In this document: positions 25,501-36,500 of the stretch, one piece after another
How positions within the stretch are numbered: the stretch's first letter is position 1
How the letters are laid out: the number at the start of each line of letters is the position of its first letter
Source of the DNA: Anseranas semipalmata
Lineage: Eukaryota; Chordata; Aves; Anseriformes; Anseranatidae
Assembly: GCA_013399115.1 (NCBI GenBank)
Contig: VXAA01000915.1
Coordinates: forward strand, 479,635-543,634
Length of the DNA: 64,000 bases
Direction: 5' to 3'
The notes under the pieces: generated by a model
What the model was told of the DNA's origin: nothing
Database searches by the model: none
What the model saw: only the letters and a program-made list of their open reading frames with translations
Program-made: the position numbers and the translations under genes

Positions 25501-27264
25501 CATTTCAGAAGGAAGCCGTGCAGAGGAACAAAGCCCTGTGCTTTCTCTGCCCGTCCCTTGCACCTGTGGGAAGGGCACCCAGGCATCTGTATCCCTTGTT
25601 TTGGAAGCTCTTGAGATACAAAATCATCAATATATCATAAACTACTTATTCTGCCATCATGCATGGGCTGTTAAAAAAAAAAGTAGTTGTTGGGATTTGA
25701 GGACTTTTTGCTGTGTTTTGTTTTGTGTTTAAGCCTTAGGCTCAGTAGCTTCTCTTCTAACATATTAAATGTCACAGGGGATGTCCAATGTGATATTCCA
25801 GATGTTTCCTGGTGACATAATGATAGGTCACAACTCCAGGAATGCTCTGAGCTGTAAGAAGTGCAAGAAACTGAAGTAAAAGTGATTTAAAGGGATAACG
25901 TATCTAATTATAAACCCGTAACAGGTAGGTAAGTTCATCTGCAATTTCTGTGTTGCTGAATTTATGCTTACTACAAAGGATAGAATACTTTTGATTTACT
26001 AAAAGGAATTATGATTGAAGCAGGCAAATAAGGAGGTAACTAATTCTAACTATGGTTGCAGAGTAAATGAAAACTTTGTTGTTCCTGCTCTCCTTGTGCT
26101 TGGAAAGGTGGTTTTTTGTAAAGTTAATACATTTCCATTCTATAAAGCAGTGCATATGACTCATTTTTGTGTCTACATAAAATGTTACAAGATCAAATAA
26201 TTGTGGCTGAAAAGCCAGACCTCAAAAGATTAAATCAAATGTTTTCTGCCTAACGAGTTCAGGATAAATCCCTGTCTCCTCTGTGCACTACAAGTGTAGA
26301 GTACTATTTCATGGCAGAGGCTATTCCCAATCTCAGCCTAAGAAATGGGGAATTGGGTGTTCAGGATCAAACAGTACGGAGCTTTAAGGAGTCTCTGGGA
26401 GTCCATAAGTTGAGCCCATTACCTCCAGGGCCTGTAAATTGTGTATGGCTACATGCTTTAGGTTAGTAGTGTTTGGCCCGTAAGTCTATTCCTTCTCTAA
26501 ATCTATGGCAAGCACGTTTCTGGATGGACGTGTGCCTAAGCCTGGGTCTTCCCTGATGACAGGGAGCGGCTGCTGCGCCCCAGGGCAGTTCAGGCACGCA
26601 GGATGAGTTCTGGGCAGGTGGGACCTGCTACGGAGCCAGCTGAGAGCGACTGCTTTGAGGACACGCAGGAATGTTAAGGTTTGTAGATGCCACCAAGTGT
26701 ATTTCCGATGTTAGCAACAGGGATAGCTTTCTCCCTATTAAATTACATGGGATTTGGAGTGAATTTACCTCTTTATGTTTTCCCCCCCAACACTGCTGGT
26801 TACCATAGTGATGGCTACATGACTTTGTTGCATTTGTTTTATTTAAATATAGCAAAAGAAATTGCTAGAGCTTGGGATTCTGGCTTAGAAAATTAAATTT
26901 AAGAAAAGCCTAACAGCTACTCTCTGTTATAGGTGCACAAAATAGCTTTGGAAACCACAGAGTTTCTACCACAGAAAACCACAGAACCACACAATCCTAT
27001 AATTTGAAGAATGGACAAACTTTTTTTGGCACTTCTTGTGGATGGAGGACCAAAGTTTAGCGGGAGGGTGTGTTTTTAGGCAGTTTGCAAACGGCTGCGA
27101 GCAAGCAAGGACTCATACAGGCTGAAATCCCCCAACCCTGCATGGGGTGAGCCACGGCTGCAATTAAAGCTCAAACTCTCCCAGCTGCGATCATCCATGC
27201 TTTGCTGCAAACTTCCAGAAAAGCAGGAGGGTTTCTATTCCAGCCTGCCATTTCAGGGTTTAAA

Positions 27265-27430
27265 AACCCTCGATCTGGAGGCGCCCTGCCCGCCCGCCCA
27301 CACACAGGGTGCTGGGGTGATGCTTGTCTCAGCCGGGCGCTGCTTTTCCCTCGAGAGCTGGAAGGCGGCTGAGCCATCGCAACGGCCCCGCGGGCGGCAG
27401 GACGCGGGTCGGGTCTCAGTGCTGTTTCAG
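27265..27430. promoter_or_regulatory. Isolated GC/CpG-rich patch
   Basis: Inside AT-rich DNA, about 150 bases are strongly GC-rich with many CpGs (GAGGCGCCCTGCCCGCCCGC, GCAACGGCCCCGCGGGCGGC). It lies about 3 kb beyond the 3' end of KLF2. It could be an enhancer or the promoter of an unannotated RNA. No TATA box or coding exon was recognised nearby. Confidence 0.3.
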
Positions 27431-28719
27431 CAGCAACAGACTCTGAGCGTGTTATGGTGTTTTCTGAAGATGAGTTCCCATGTAGCTCAGGCTTAACTGA
27501 CACTTCTGAAGTCAGCAGGTGAGAGAAAACCGTTTTCAGCGTAGCGAAACACAGCGCTCTGAAACTCAGCGTGGAATTAACTGACTTTAAACAGAAACAA
27601 CGCTGGATGGTGGCTCGCGCTCAGAAATGTTTGCTAAAACTTTCACTTGGAACATTGTGCAGGATTTGTTAGTTTCTGTGCTTAACTAGCTCTATCTAAT
27701 CTGGCAATCTATCTTGCAAGTATAGTGAGCCCATCACTGTGGTATCTTATAAGAAGATGTGTGAAAATCTTGTTTACAACGGACTCTACATTTCCTCCTA
27801 TCGGGTTTAACTATGACTTTTTTTTTCTAGTGTGTTGAAGTCAAATCCAGGGTAGCTGCAGATTGGAAGGGCACTTCTTGCCCTTTTGTGCTGCCTGCAT
27901 GCTCCCTGGGAGCTGCTTGGGATGCTGGGGCTTTTGTGTTAATTAGAACAAAATCACTTACAAGATTACGAGCTGACATCCTATTATTAGAATACGTTGC
28001 AGAGCGTTAGTGATTTCCTGCTGGCCAGGGGAAGCTTGGTAGAGTGGTGGAATCACACCAGCATGTCTTTGGATGTACTAATTTAAGGCAATTAAAAAAA
28101 AGAGTTGACAATTACTCATAATAGAATGTGAGAAGAATGAGATCAGCATCTCTTTCTTTCTGCCTTGACATTATCTCGAAATTCAAGAACCTGCAGTTTC
28201 CTGTGAAGACCACACAAAAATTATCATACATGCCCTCCCTTCAGCAATTAAAATAAAGCTAGTCATGAGCTTTTATCAATGTTTTGTGTCCCCCCCATCC
28301 CTCCCCATTTTCAGAGGCCTGTGTTCATATATCTTTATATCTCTTTTTTATATTTATATATAAGAGGATGGCTTTGCCCTATTTTCAGATGGTTACACAG
28401 TAGTGTGCAGATAACAAGTCTTATCTGAAGACCTTCTAGGGAACAGGAGCAGAGGTAGCAGAGGTTATGAGCCTCACAGACAGACCATTCACTGGAGCAA
28501 AGGGAAGTTTGGACATTCCCTGCAGAGGTAACGGAGGAGGGACGAGGACCACGCATGCTATTGCAGCGTGTGCTGCAGAGCAGCCACGCACATTTGCTTA
28601 AGGGGTGGTGGATGAAGCAAAATTTCTTTCTGCACGCAGGCAGAGTGCAGGGTTCATATGCTTTGTGACGGTCCACTGGCTATAGCTGTCTCCCACCCAC
28701 GTAATTTGGAAAAATATAA

Positions 28720-28800
28720 AAATGGCCAGACTGAAGGCTCACCTAGCCCAGTGTCCTGCCTCTAATAGAGGTCAGCATAGATGGCTGGGGATGAGCAGAG
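28720..28800 (+). mobile_element. Old amniote interspersed-repeat fragment
   Basis: GGCCAGACTGAAGGCTCACC followed by TAGCCCAGTGTCCTGCCTCT and a GAGGTCAGCATAGATG block resembles the widespread reptile/bird repeat phrase 'aggtccatctagcccagtatcctgtctctgacagtggcca'. The family was recalled, not searched. Boundaries are approximate. Confidence 0.45.
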
Positions 28801-30463
28801 CCCGAGCTGGATGTCATGATGCTTCCAAGCTCTCTCCCGCTGCTGGACATCTCTGTCTCGGGACCTTCGCGAGCTGGATGTGGGACTGTGCACTAAGGCG
28901 TGGCTGTACTGAACCCACTGAGGTGTCAGAGCTCCGAGTCTTTTTTTAATTATGTTATGAAAGGGGAATAGTGTAAGATAGTACTGTATCACTGAACCCT
29001 GGAATGACTAAAAAATTCCCAATTCTTCAGAAAGAGTAAGGGAAAGACAGGTCACTATGGAAAGGTAAGGGTAAGAATTAATTTAAAAAATCATGTTCTT
29101 AAGGTTCTAAACACTAAAAGATGTGCTGAAATATGAAAATCTTTGGCTATGGGGAAAGAGAAGGAAATACCTAGAACTGTTGCAACAATGAATGTGCTAA
29201 TTTTAGAACATCTTTAAGTCATCCTCACTTTCTGGAATTAGATTGTGCAATTTTTTTCTAGCAAATAAATGAGTTTTGTTTTTAATGAAGAAATGTTAAA
29301 TCTCCCTTATATTTCACTTTGAAAGAGCTATAAAAGTGAAATGTGGAACTCATTCTTCCATGTCAATGATTAGAAGCCCAAAATACATCTGTTCCACATG
29401 AACAACTGCAGACTTTGCTTTCACAGAAGAATAGCTATATTGGTACTTACTTTAAATGTATTCCTGTTGATTTCATTCCTGTATTCTAACTTGTAAAGTC
29501 AGAAAAATGTCACAATCTTGATTAAAGTCATGTTCCAAGTACCCAGCTGTTAAGAAAAATACTTTAATATTAAGATAAATCTGCATATTTAACTAACAGT
29601 GATTTTGTTTGAGAAGTATCAAGGCTCACAGCTAAACTGTTGCTGTAAAAACAGAGGATCCTCATTAGATTTCAGATTAATTGCATAAATATACTACTTG
29701 GACTTATGATCTCATTTACAGCTGTGGAAGAACTTTTGAGAGGGGCTCCATTTGACTTGCTGCAGCTATTTACTCCAGTACCTATTGCAGTATCCAGTGT
29801 GGTTCAAATTAGTTTTCAAAATCTGGATTACTGGTTAACTTCTCCTCCGAAATAGTAAGTATCTTTCTTAACTCCCGAGATCTAGGTAGGATTCAAAATT
29901 ATTAGGTGAATTTAAGCTTTTGGGAATGAGTTATGAAGGTATTTTAACCTGTGTTGTGAATTTATGTTTAAATTCCACTACTGTTCTGTTGGAATTCTGC
30001 ACCAAGTTCTTGAGAGCAAGGATAATTTATGTACAAGGATGCCTTAAAATAAGCCTCGTAATTACAAAAATGCAGTGTTTAAATTTATAGTAAAAACCCA
30101 CACACTGCTGGCAAAACTATAACTGCATCTGGAAAACATTAAGGATGCTATTAAAATAGTCTAGCATAAACTAGAAATGAGACTGAAATTACAGTGTTGC
30201 TTACTTAACCATTTTTAGGAAGTATATTTTGAATATGATCTACTTTCCTATTTGATTTTTTGATAAAACACCATGTTGTTTACTGCTGAAAATGAATTAT
30301 GTCCTCTGTTATCTATTCTAGAAAAACCCATAGCTCAGATTTTTCACTGTCTTCTTACAATCACTGATATTTTAAAACACAAGCAGGTGGTTGTTGGTCC
30401 AGCCATCAGGGAAAAAGTAACAGGGAAATCTCAAAGGAGAATAAAAATCACAGCAATTAAAAA

Positions 30464-30474
30464 TTTATTTTATT
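30464..30474 (-). terminator. KLF2: KLF2 tandem polyadenylation signal
   Basis: On the minus strand the bases read AATAAAATAAA, two overlapping canonical hexamers, about 700 bases after the KLF2 stop. This is the best transcript end in the region. Cleavage is expected near 30440-30455. Confidence 0.65.
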
Positions 30475-30553
30475 AAAAAGATGAAATGTTTTCAAACATT
30501 GAAAAATTACATTTTTATAAAAACAGAAATAGGCAAAATACCCATTTGTCTTC

Positions 30554-30561
30554 TATTTACA
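30554..30561 (-). promoter_or_regulatory. KLF2: Pumilio response element 1 in KLF2 3'UTR
   Basis: TGTAAATA on the minus strand is a perfect UGUANAUA, the binding site of PUM1/PUM2. It lies 28 bases from the next perfect copy. Confidence 0.5.
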
Positions 30562-30588
30562 TATACAATATTTCTCACTGTATAAAAT

Positions 30589-30596
30589 TATTTACA
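30589..30596 (-). promoter_or_regulatory. KLF2: Pumilio response element 2 in KLF2 3'UTR
   Basis: TGTAAATA on the minus strand, a second perfect UGUANAUA match in the distal part of the 3'UTR. Confidence 0.5.
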
Positions 30597-30878
30597 ATAT
30601 ATAAAAAAAATTACAGTAAAATAGGTTATTTTCTTACAAGACATCAAGCCCTGTACTTCTAGTGTAGATCATGGCAAACAAGAATATTATTGCACCTGTG
30701 AAACAAACAGTCTAACAATAGGAGTGTTCTCTTAGCCATGCCTTCAACTGAGATCTAAAATAACATCATTAGCTACAGTAACATTCATTTAATCTCTTCT
30801 AGGGTCAACTTCAGGCAGTTTCCATACAAACATTGTCTCGTAAAGCTTAGGACTGGGCAGTTAGAATCAGAAAAAACA

Positions 30879-30886
30879 TATTTACA
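30879..30886 (-). promoter_or_regulatory. KLF2: Pumilio response element 3 in KLF2 3'UTR
   Basis: TGTAAATA on the minus strand, the third perfect copy, about 285 bases proximal to the other two. Confidence 0.5.
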
Positions 30887-31169
30887 GCTTCTTCTATACA
30901 ATCTGTATGGAGTCTTACGGAGTTTACCCTTCACAGAAGCTGCATAAATAACCCCTATTCTCCTGAATGGAACGGGCAGGTTCACTGATACAGTCACGTC
31001 AAATTCTCTGCAGGAGATGACTGGCTAAGTCTCCTTGTGTCAAATCCTCCTCGGCTTCCACTGCTAGAGCGTCGGTGCCTCCCTACGTAGTACCAGCTAC
31101 AGGTTTTTAACAATGCTGCACCTGAGCAGTTAAATAGCGTCCATGGTTCGCAGGTCAGAGTCTCTGGGG

Positions 31170-31789
<620 letters not shown>

Positions 31790-32681
31790 CTGTGTGCGTC
31801 CTGAGGTGGGCCTTCAGGTGCGAACTCTTGGTGTAGGTCTTCCCGCAACCTGCGTAGGTGCACGTGTGAGTGGCTGTCCTCTTCCGAGGCCAGGAGCGCC
31901 GTCCTCTTTTTGGCTTGGAGTCCAGCAGCTCCAGAGGCGAGGAAGGAGGGGTGAGCATGCCTCTGGGAGCAGAGGGTTGTAAGGGCAGGCTGTCCTCGAA
32001 AAGGCCAAACTGGGAGGTGTTCTGGTACTGGAGATGGGTCTGCGGGTGGTGGAAGCCGGAGGCTGGGTGGTAGCTTTGCTGGAAGGACACGGACGAGGGG
32101 CACATCATCTGCGTGTGGCAGTCATTCACCATGAGATCATCAGGGCTCAGCGGGGGCGTCTCCGCTCCGGGGATTTGGGGAGAGCTGGCCACCCGGGGCT
32201 GCTCGTAGGCCATCATGCAGGTTGCGTTGCCCTCTTGCTTGATCTTCGGGCAAGCCTGGGGCACCAGACCCAGGACTGGTCCATAATTGTCCATGTCAGG
32301 CTCGGGCTTAATGTTCTCAACGAACTGCGGGGCCCCGAAGCTGGGTGTCACGAAGAACCGCCCGTGGACGTTGCCGGGTGGGCAGTAGTTGGAGTCCATC
32401 TCGGACCGGATCATCTCCGGCACGAGGCCGGCACTGTAGGGCGGAGGGCTGCCCTGCTCCAGGGCATTGTAGCATCCCGGGGACGGGTTTGTCTGGTAAA
32501 AGCTGCCGCTCTCCCCCTGCGCAGGGGGATAGTCCCCGCCGGCAGCACCCTGGCCGTAGCCGTCGCTGCCCATGGAAAGGATAAAATCCAGCACGTTGTT
32601 GAGGTCTTCATCCTCTTTGCGCGGGGAGAGGCTGCCCCAGGTGCCAGTGGGGGCCTTGGCCTCCTGGTCGCACTTCCACCT
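31790..32681 (-). CDS. KLF2: KLF2 exon 2: regulatory region, NLS and zinc finger 1
   Basis: An 892-base exon encoding residues 26-323 of Kruppel-like factor 2, a transcriptional activator of endothelial shear-stress genes and lymphocyte quiescence. Visible motifs: acidic segment KEDEDLNN just before VLDFILSMG (55-63); PPPY WW-binding motif (104-107); SUMO consensus sites IKPE (K150) and IKQE (K173); TPPLSP (200-205) and LTPPSSP (268-274), both FBXW7-type phosphodegrons; basic [16 protein letters not shown] (281-293); zinc finger 1 with C299, C304, H317, H321. Donor ACAG|GTAAAT. With exons 1 and 3 the protein is 380 residues, against 355 in human; the bird protein lacks the long proline/alanine/glycine runs of mammalian KLF2. 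KLF4 is excluded by the N-terminus and the flanking genes. Confidence 0.97.
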
Positions 32682-32878
32682 CTGGGGGAGAAAGAAAAGG
32701 GAGAAGGTTAGCGATGCTGTTTGGGGGAACGGGGCGGGGTGGGGGGGAGGTTAGGGAGCAGCGGGGCCGCGGCACNNNNNNNNNNNNNNNNNNNNNNNNN
32801 NNNNNNNNNNNNNNNNNNNNNNNNNNNNNNNNNNNNNNNNNNNNNNNNNNNNNNNNNNNNNNGGGGGCGCGGACTCAC
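32682..32878 (-). other. KLF2: KLF2 intron 1 with assembly gap
   Basis: A short, GC-rich intron (GTGAGT...CCCCCAG on the minus strand). 87 of its bases are unresolved (32776-32862), so its true length is uncertain. A G-quadruplex-prone plus-strand tract borders the gap. Confidence 0.85.
32776..32862. other. Assembly gap (87 N) in KLF2 intron 1
   Basis: Unresolved bases flanked by very GC-rich DNA, typical of a sequencing dropout. Confidence 0.99.
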
Positions 32879-32953
32879 TTCGTGGAGGGCTTTCTCGCGG
32901 CAGGGGCTTGCGAAGGTGGCGAAGGAGGGCAGGATGGTGTCGCTCAGCGCCAT
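32879..32953 (-). CDS. KLF2: KLF2 exon 1: start codon and N-terminus
   Basis: The first coding exon, 25 codons: [20 protein letters not shown] then KALHE, with donor GAA|GTGAGT. The start matches the invariant KLF2 N-terminus (human [20 protein letters not shown], recalled). The context GCACCATGG has A at -3 and G at +4, a strong Kozak site. It joins exon 2 in phase 0 to give HERWKCDQE, which aligns with the human QERW. The three exons sum to 1143 bases, 380 residues plus stop. Confidence 0.96.
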
Positions 32954-33006
32954 GGTGCGGCCGGGCGGGACGGCGGACGGCGCGGCGCGGCGAGCCGCCC
33001 TCCCCA

Positions 33007-33090
33007 CCTTATAACGCGGGCGCGGGCGCCCTCAAGCCAATTGCAGGGAGCGGAGGAAACGCGTCCCGGACGGGGCGGGCGGGGTCTCGG
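33007..33090 (-). promoter_or_regulatory. KLF2: KLF2 core promoter (TATA, CCAAT, GC boxes)
   Basis: Upstream of the start codon the minus strand carries TTATAAGG at 33007-33014 (TATA box, 54-61 bases from the ATG), an inverted CCAAT box (CCAAT on the plus strand at 33037-33041), and GC boxes near 33073-33090 (GGGGCGGGCGGGG on plus). Order and spacing suit a TATA promoter starting near 32980 with a very short 5'UTR of about 25-30 bases. The start site is inferred. Confidence 0.65.
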
Positions 33091-33123
33091 GCCGCTGCCT
33101 CCGGCCGGGGTCTGACCCAGGGG

Positions 33124-33535
33124 CCGCTGAGTGGCCACTGAAGGTTCCCTGCCCCCGGGACACGTCGGGACCCCCGCGGGCTGAGGGGACACTGAGGGGA
33201 CCCTGCCTCCCCTGTGGACGATGAGGGGCCGTGGAGGGGGTCCCTGCCATGGGGACACTGAGGGAACTCTCCGTGACATGAGGGGACGCTGATGGGTCCG
33301 TGCTCCAAGTGACACTGTGAGGGACCTGCTGTGAAATGGGGGACGCTGAGAGGTCCCTGTCCTGGGAACACTGAGGGGATCCTCGATGAGATGTGGAGCC
33401 AGAGAGCCCTGGGGACACTGAGGGACCCTCCATGACCTGGGGTGAGAGCAGTGGGTCCACGCTTCCAACAGACATTGTAGGGGACCTGCCGTGAAAGGGG
33501 CGACACTGATGGCTCCCTGCCCCATGGATGCTGAG
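33124..33535. repeat. Degenerate GC-rich minisatellite upstream of KLF2
   Basis: About 13 imperfect copies of a unit averaging near 30 bases, built around CACTGAGGGGACCCTGCC with 'ccATGgGGA' or 'GTGACATGAGGGGA' between. Clear starts lie near 33136, 33192, 33254, 33312, 33370 and 33415. The array begins about 35 bases beyond the promoter GC boxes. It leaves all three minus-strand frames open over long stretches; this is a composition effect, not coding. Confidence 0.8.
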
Positions 33536-36500
33536 AAAGACATCATGAATGAGGGTTTTGATCCCCCCCACCTCACAGCAGCTGCCCCACAGCCTGGCCT
33601 CATCCCTGGGCCGTGCAGAGAGCCTGGCCCCAGAAAAAGAGTTTGAGCTGGAGGAGAGGAGGGTGGGAGCAGGAGGTGCAACAAGCATAGCACGGGAGGC
33701 AGAGGCACTGCTCTGCTTGGATGAACGCATTGGTCGCCCTCAGGTCTCATGGACCCATTGGTACTGATGGAGAGATATTTTACACCACTCATCTCCCTGC
33801 AAGAAAAGAGCTGGAGACTTGCATTTAATGGAAGTTCAGGTCTCTAGCGGAGTTTCCATTTGCTGCACAAAGATTGCCAAAATCAACGTTTCCGTATGAC
33901 ATTATGAGAGAAATAATGCAAGTAGCTTCTGTGATCTGCTTCTGCCATAGCCAAATTATGGTCCTGGGCTGATTTTTTTTAGAAGGGGAGACTGTTCTTC
34001 TCCCTTACCTTGGCATCTAGCTCGGATGCCCAGTCTGAAGGAGCTATTCACCAATAATTTTTGATAATGTGCCCCAGACTCCCGTTTTCGAGAATCACAG
34101 CTGCTTGGCAGGCAGCCAAGACCAAAAGAGCAAAAGTGGCAATTCTGAAATTAGGAAAAATGATGATCTATCACAGGATAGACCGATTCTTTGAGAGCCT
34201 GTTCAGAGAAAGAGCTATGCTTTCTCTGTACCTCCTCTGTATTTCCTTTGCAATCACTTCTGAAAGGATTTCTAAGTGAGCTAGAGATCAGACGAGTGTA
34301 AGAGAACAACTCTCACTTTTATGTGCTGTGTGTCCCATGAGGGGAAAGAGTGATGGCCCTTGATGGGTTCTGGTTCTCAGAAGCATTTTGGGCATGTTCG
34401 CTAGAGCCCATCCCAGGCTTGTGGCTGTATGCAGCCATCTCAGGAAAGCATGGTTGCTAGGGTGAATAAATGATCTTTTCAATAGCTACACATGTTTTAA
34501 AATAATGAATATCTCTTGTATAACTTTCTATACTTTTTATTCTAAAAGTTCACAGGATGGCCAGGAGGAGCAGCCAAACTTCTGTGACTGGAGCAGAATC
34601 AATACACTGAATGCATGGTAACGAAGTACACAAAGATGTATGACTCATAGCTATGTAATGTCACACTTGTGTAATCTTTCAATGTAAACTCTTTTCCTCT
34701 AATAAAATGTTAGTAAGTGTACAATACATATATATGGTGCTGTGAGTCAGCCAAGAAAATATACTCTGATGAATTCAGAATGAATGTGAATGTTCCCTTG
34801 ATAACACACCCTGAATGTCTGTGTCAGTTTATGTGCTTGTGATTTCAGCAACAGCTATAACAAAATATTTTGTTTCTAGGATATACAACTGTATGTGTAC
34901 ATTTCGCTGAGAAGCTCTAGTCAGTTGCTGTCTTCTAGTAGGCACTGGAAGGACATTCGTTTGTAGCCCTGCACTGACTCTGTCACCTAGTTGTGTCGTG
35001 TTTTTTCGTTGCATAAAGGAAACGCTTATTGGGTATTGAGGATGAAAGCCAAATTCATGAAATAATAAATTCACTGCCTTTAGTTTCTTTTTGTTTTCAA
35101 ATAAAGCTGCTAAGCTAAAAAACTATAGCTATATTAAACCTGGTGAGATGAATGTGAGAATTTATTTACGTTGTGAGTCACTAGTTCTGTACAAATTGAG
35201 TACAACGTTGCCATGACCTTCCACTTGGTCCGTGGTTGTTGTGCTAAATTTTCTGACTTTTTTTTTTTGCTGTATGCAATGCTTATTTAAAATATGTAAA
35301 ATCAAGACCCTGGCACTGATCTCACTTATGACAGCATAGATCAGGAGTGATGCCACTGGTGTATAAATGTGAAGAATGTGAGATTAAAAAGTATTTGTTA
35401 ATCTGTTGTGGGTAGAGGAGAACTAAATGATGTGTGATTTGTCTTCCTGCCAAAGTAAACACAGGCTCTACCATTTTTGTATGACAAAGTTTTTTCTAGG
35501 TGTTGCTGCTGATCTCCGTTGTTGCTGTTACATCAAGAGAAACTTCTGAAGGGATTGTAGTGAAGATTCCACGCGTTAATAAAAGATTCAAAGTTGGAGC
35601 TGTGTGATGAACTGCACCCTTGGTGAAACTGCAGCTGGATCAGTTGGTGAGAATGCCCATGTCACCTGGCTTTTAGAGCACTCTGAGTCATTGCAGAACT
35701 CAAACAAACAAACAAAAAAAAAGCTCCTTTCTCATGGGATTGTTCTCAGAAAGCCCTGACTTGCACCCAGAGCAAATGTAATAACAGCAGGGTAAAGGAG
35801 ATGAGAATTAGACATCTTAGCACCACTGTTCAAAATCACAGTGCTAGTAATGCTGTGATCAATCACTTCGTATTTAAAAGAGACAAACGTTAACACAGGA
35901 TTTCTGTCTGCCCTATCTGTATTACAAATTGCCATAGTTCTGTTGACTTACAATTTTTTTGGTGAATTTAAACTGTGGATGCTGAATTAGTACTTTTAAA
36001 AGTCTGATCTCAAAGAAGAAGTTGGTAAAATGATGAAGACAACCACATAAAATGAAATATACAGGTATTTTTAAGATAGGCATCTCATAATTCTGGGAGA
36101 GTGATTTAATCCCACAGGCCTTTCATCTGATTAAAGTAACATCACAAATTAATTTGATAAAGGAGCCTTTTTGACCAGACCTTTCATGACTTTGTTCCCA
36201 TACAAGGACTTAAAGACAAAGGTGAGCCTTCATCTTTTTGATAACCTTAAGCTGATGGGGCTCATTAAGCTTTTGATATGATGTATTTTCCTTTAATATT
36301 TTCTGTGAATCTCCTCTGAACTGTGTGCATATTTTCAAAATCTTTCTTGAAGGCTGAGCATCAGAAATGTGAAGCAGCAGACAAATGCATTACCCCTCTT
36401 TAGCCAAGGACTGCACTTGCACACTTTCAGTTGTGGTGTTGCACTGGAAGCCCACACGAGTGACCTTCACAAAGCCCTCTTCTCCCTCAGCTCCTTCATA

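Larger units (their letters stand above)
23816..30439. other. Convergent intergenic region between EPS15L1 and KLF2
   Basis: 6.6 kb between the 3' ends of two convergent genes. Mostly AT-rich with no supported gene. It holds an A-run at 24785-24804, a GC-rich patch at 27265-27430, and an old repeat fragment near 28720-28800. Frames of 100-124 codons at 24095-24563, 27171-27503 and 28335-28676 overlap on both strands and resemble no family I know. Confidence 0.6.
30440..31169 (-). other. KLF2: KLF2 3'UTR
   Basis: About 730 bases from the KLF2 stop to just beyond a tandem polyadenylation signal. On the transcribed strand it is U/A-rich towards its end. It contains three perfect Pumilio elements (UGUAAAUA) and an AU-rich UUAUUUAUG near 30945. 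KLF2 mRNA is known to be short-lived, so a destabilising 3'UTR fits. The exact cleavage site is inferred. Confidence 0.65.

Noticed and set aside
32034..32711. A 225-codon plus-strand frame
   Set aside because: It is the antisense shadow of KLF2 exon 2, open because of GC-rich codons.
32944..33792. Three overlapping long minus-strand frames (282, 232 and 165 codons) upstream of KLF2
   Set aside because: They lie over the GC-rich minisatellite, which lacks stops in all frames. The translations are repeat-derived with no known domain, and they cross the KLF2 promoter.
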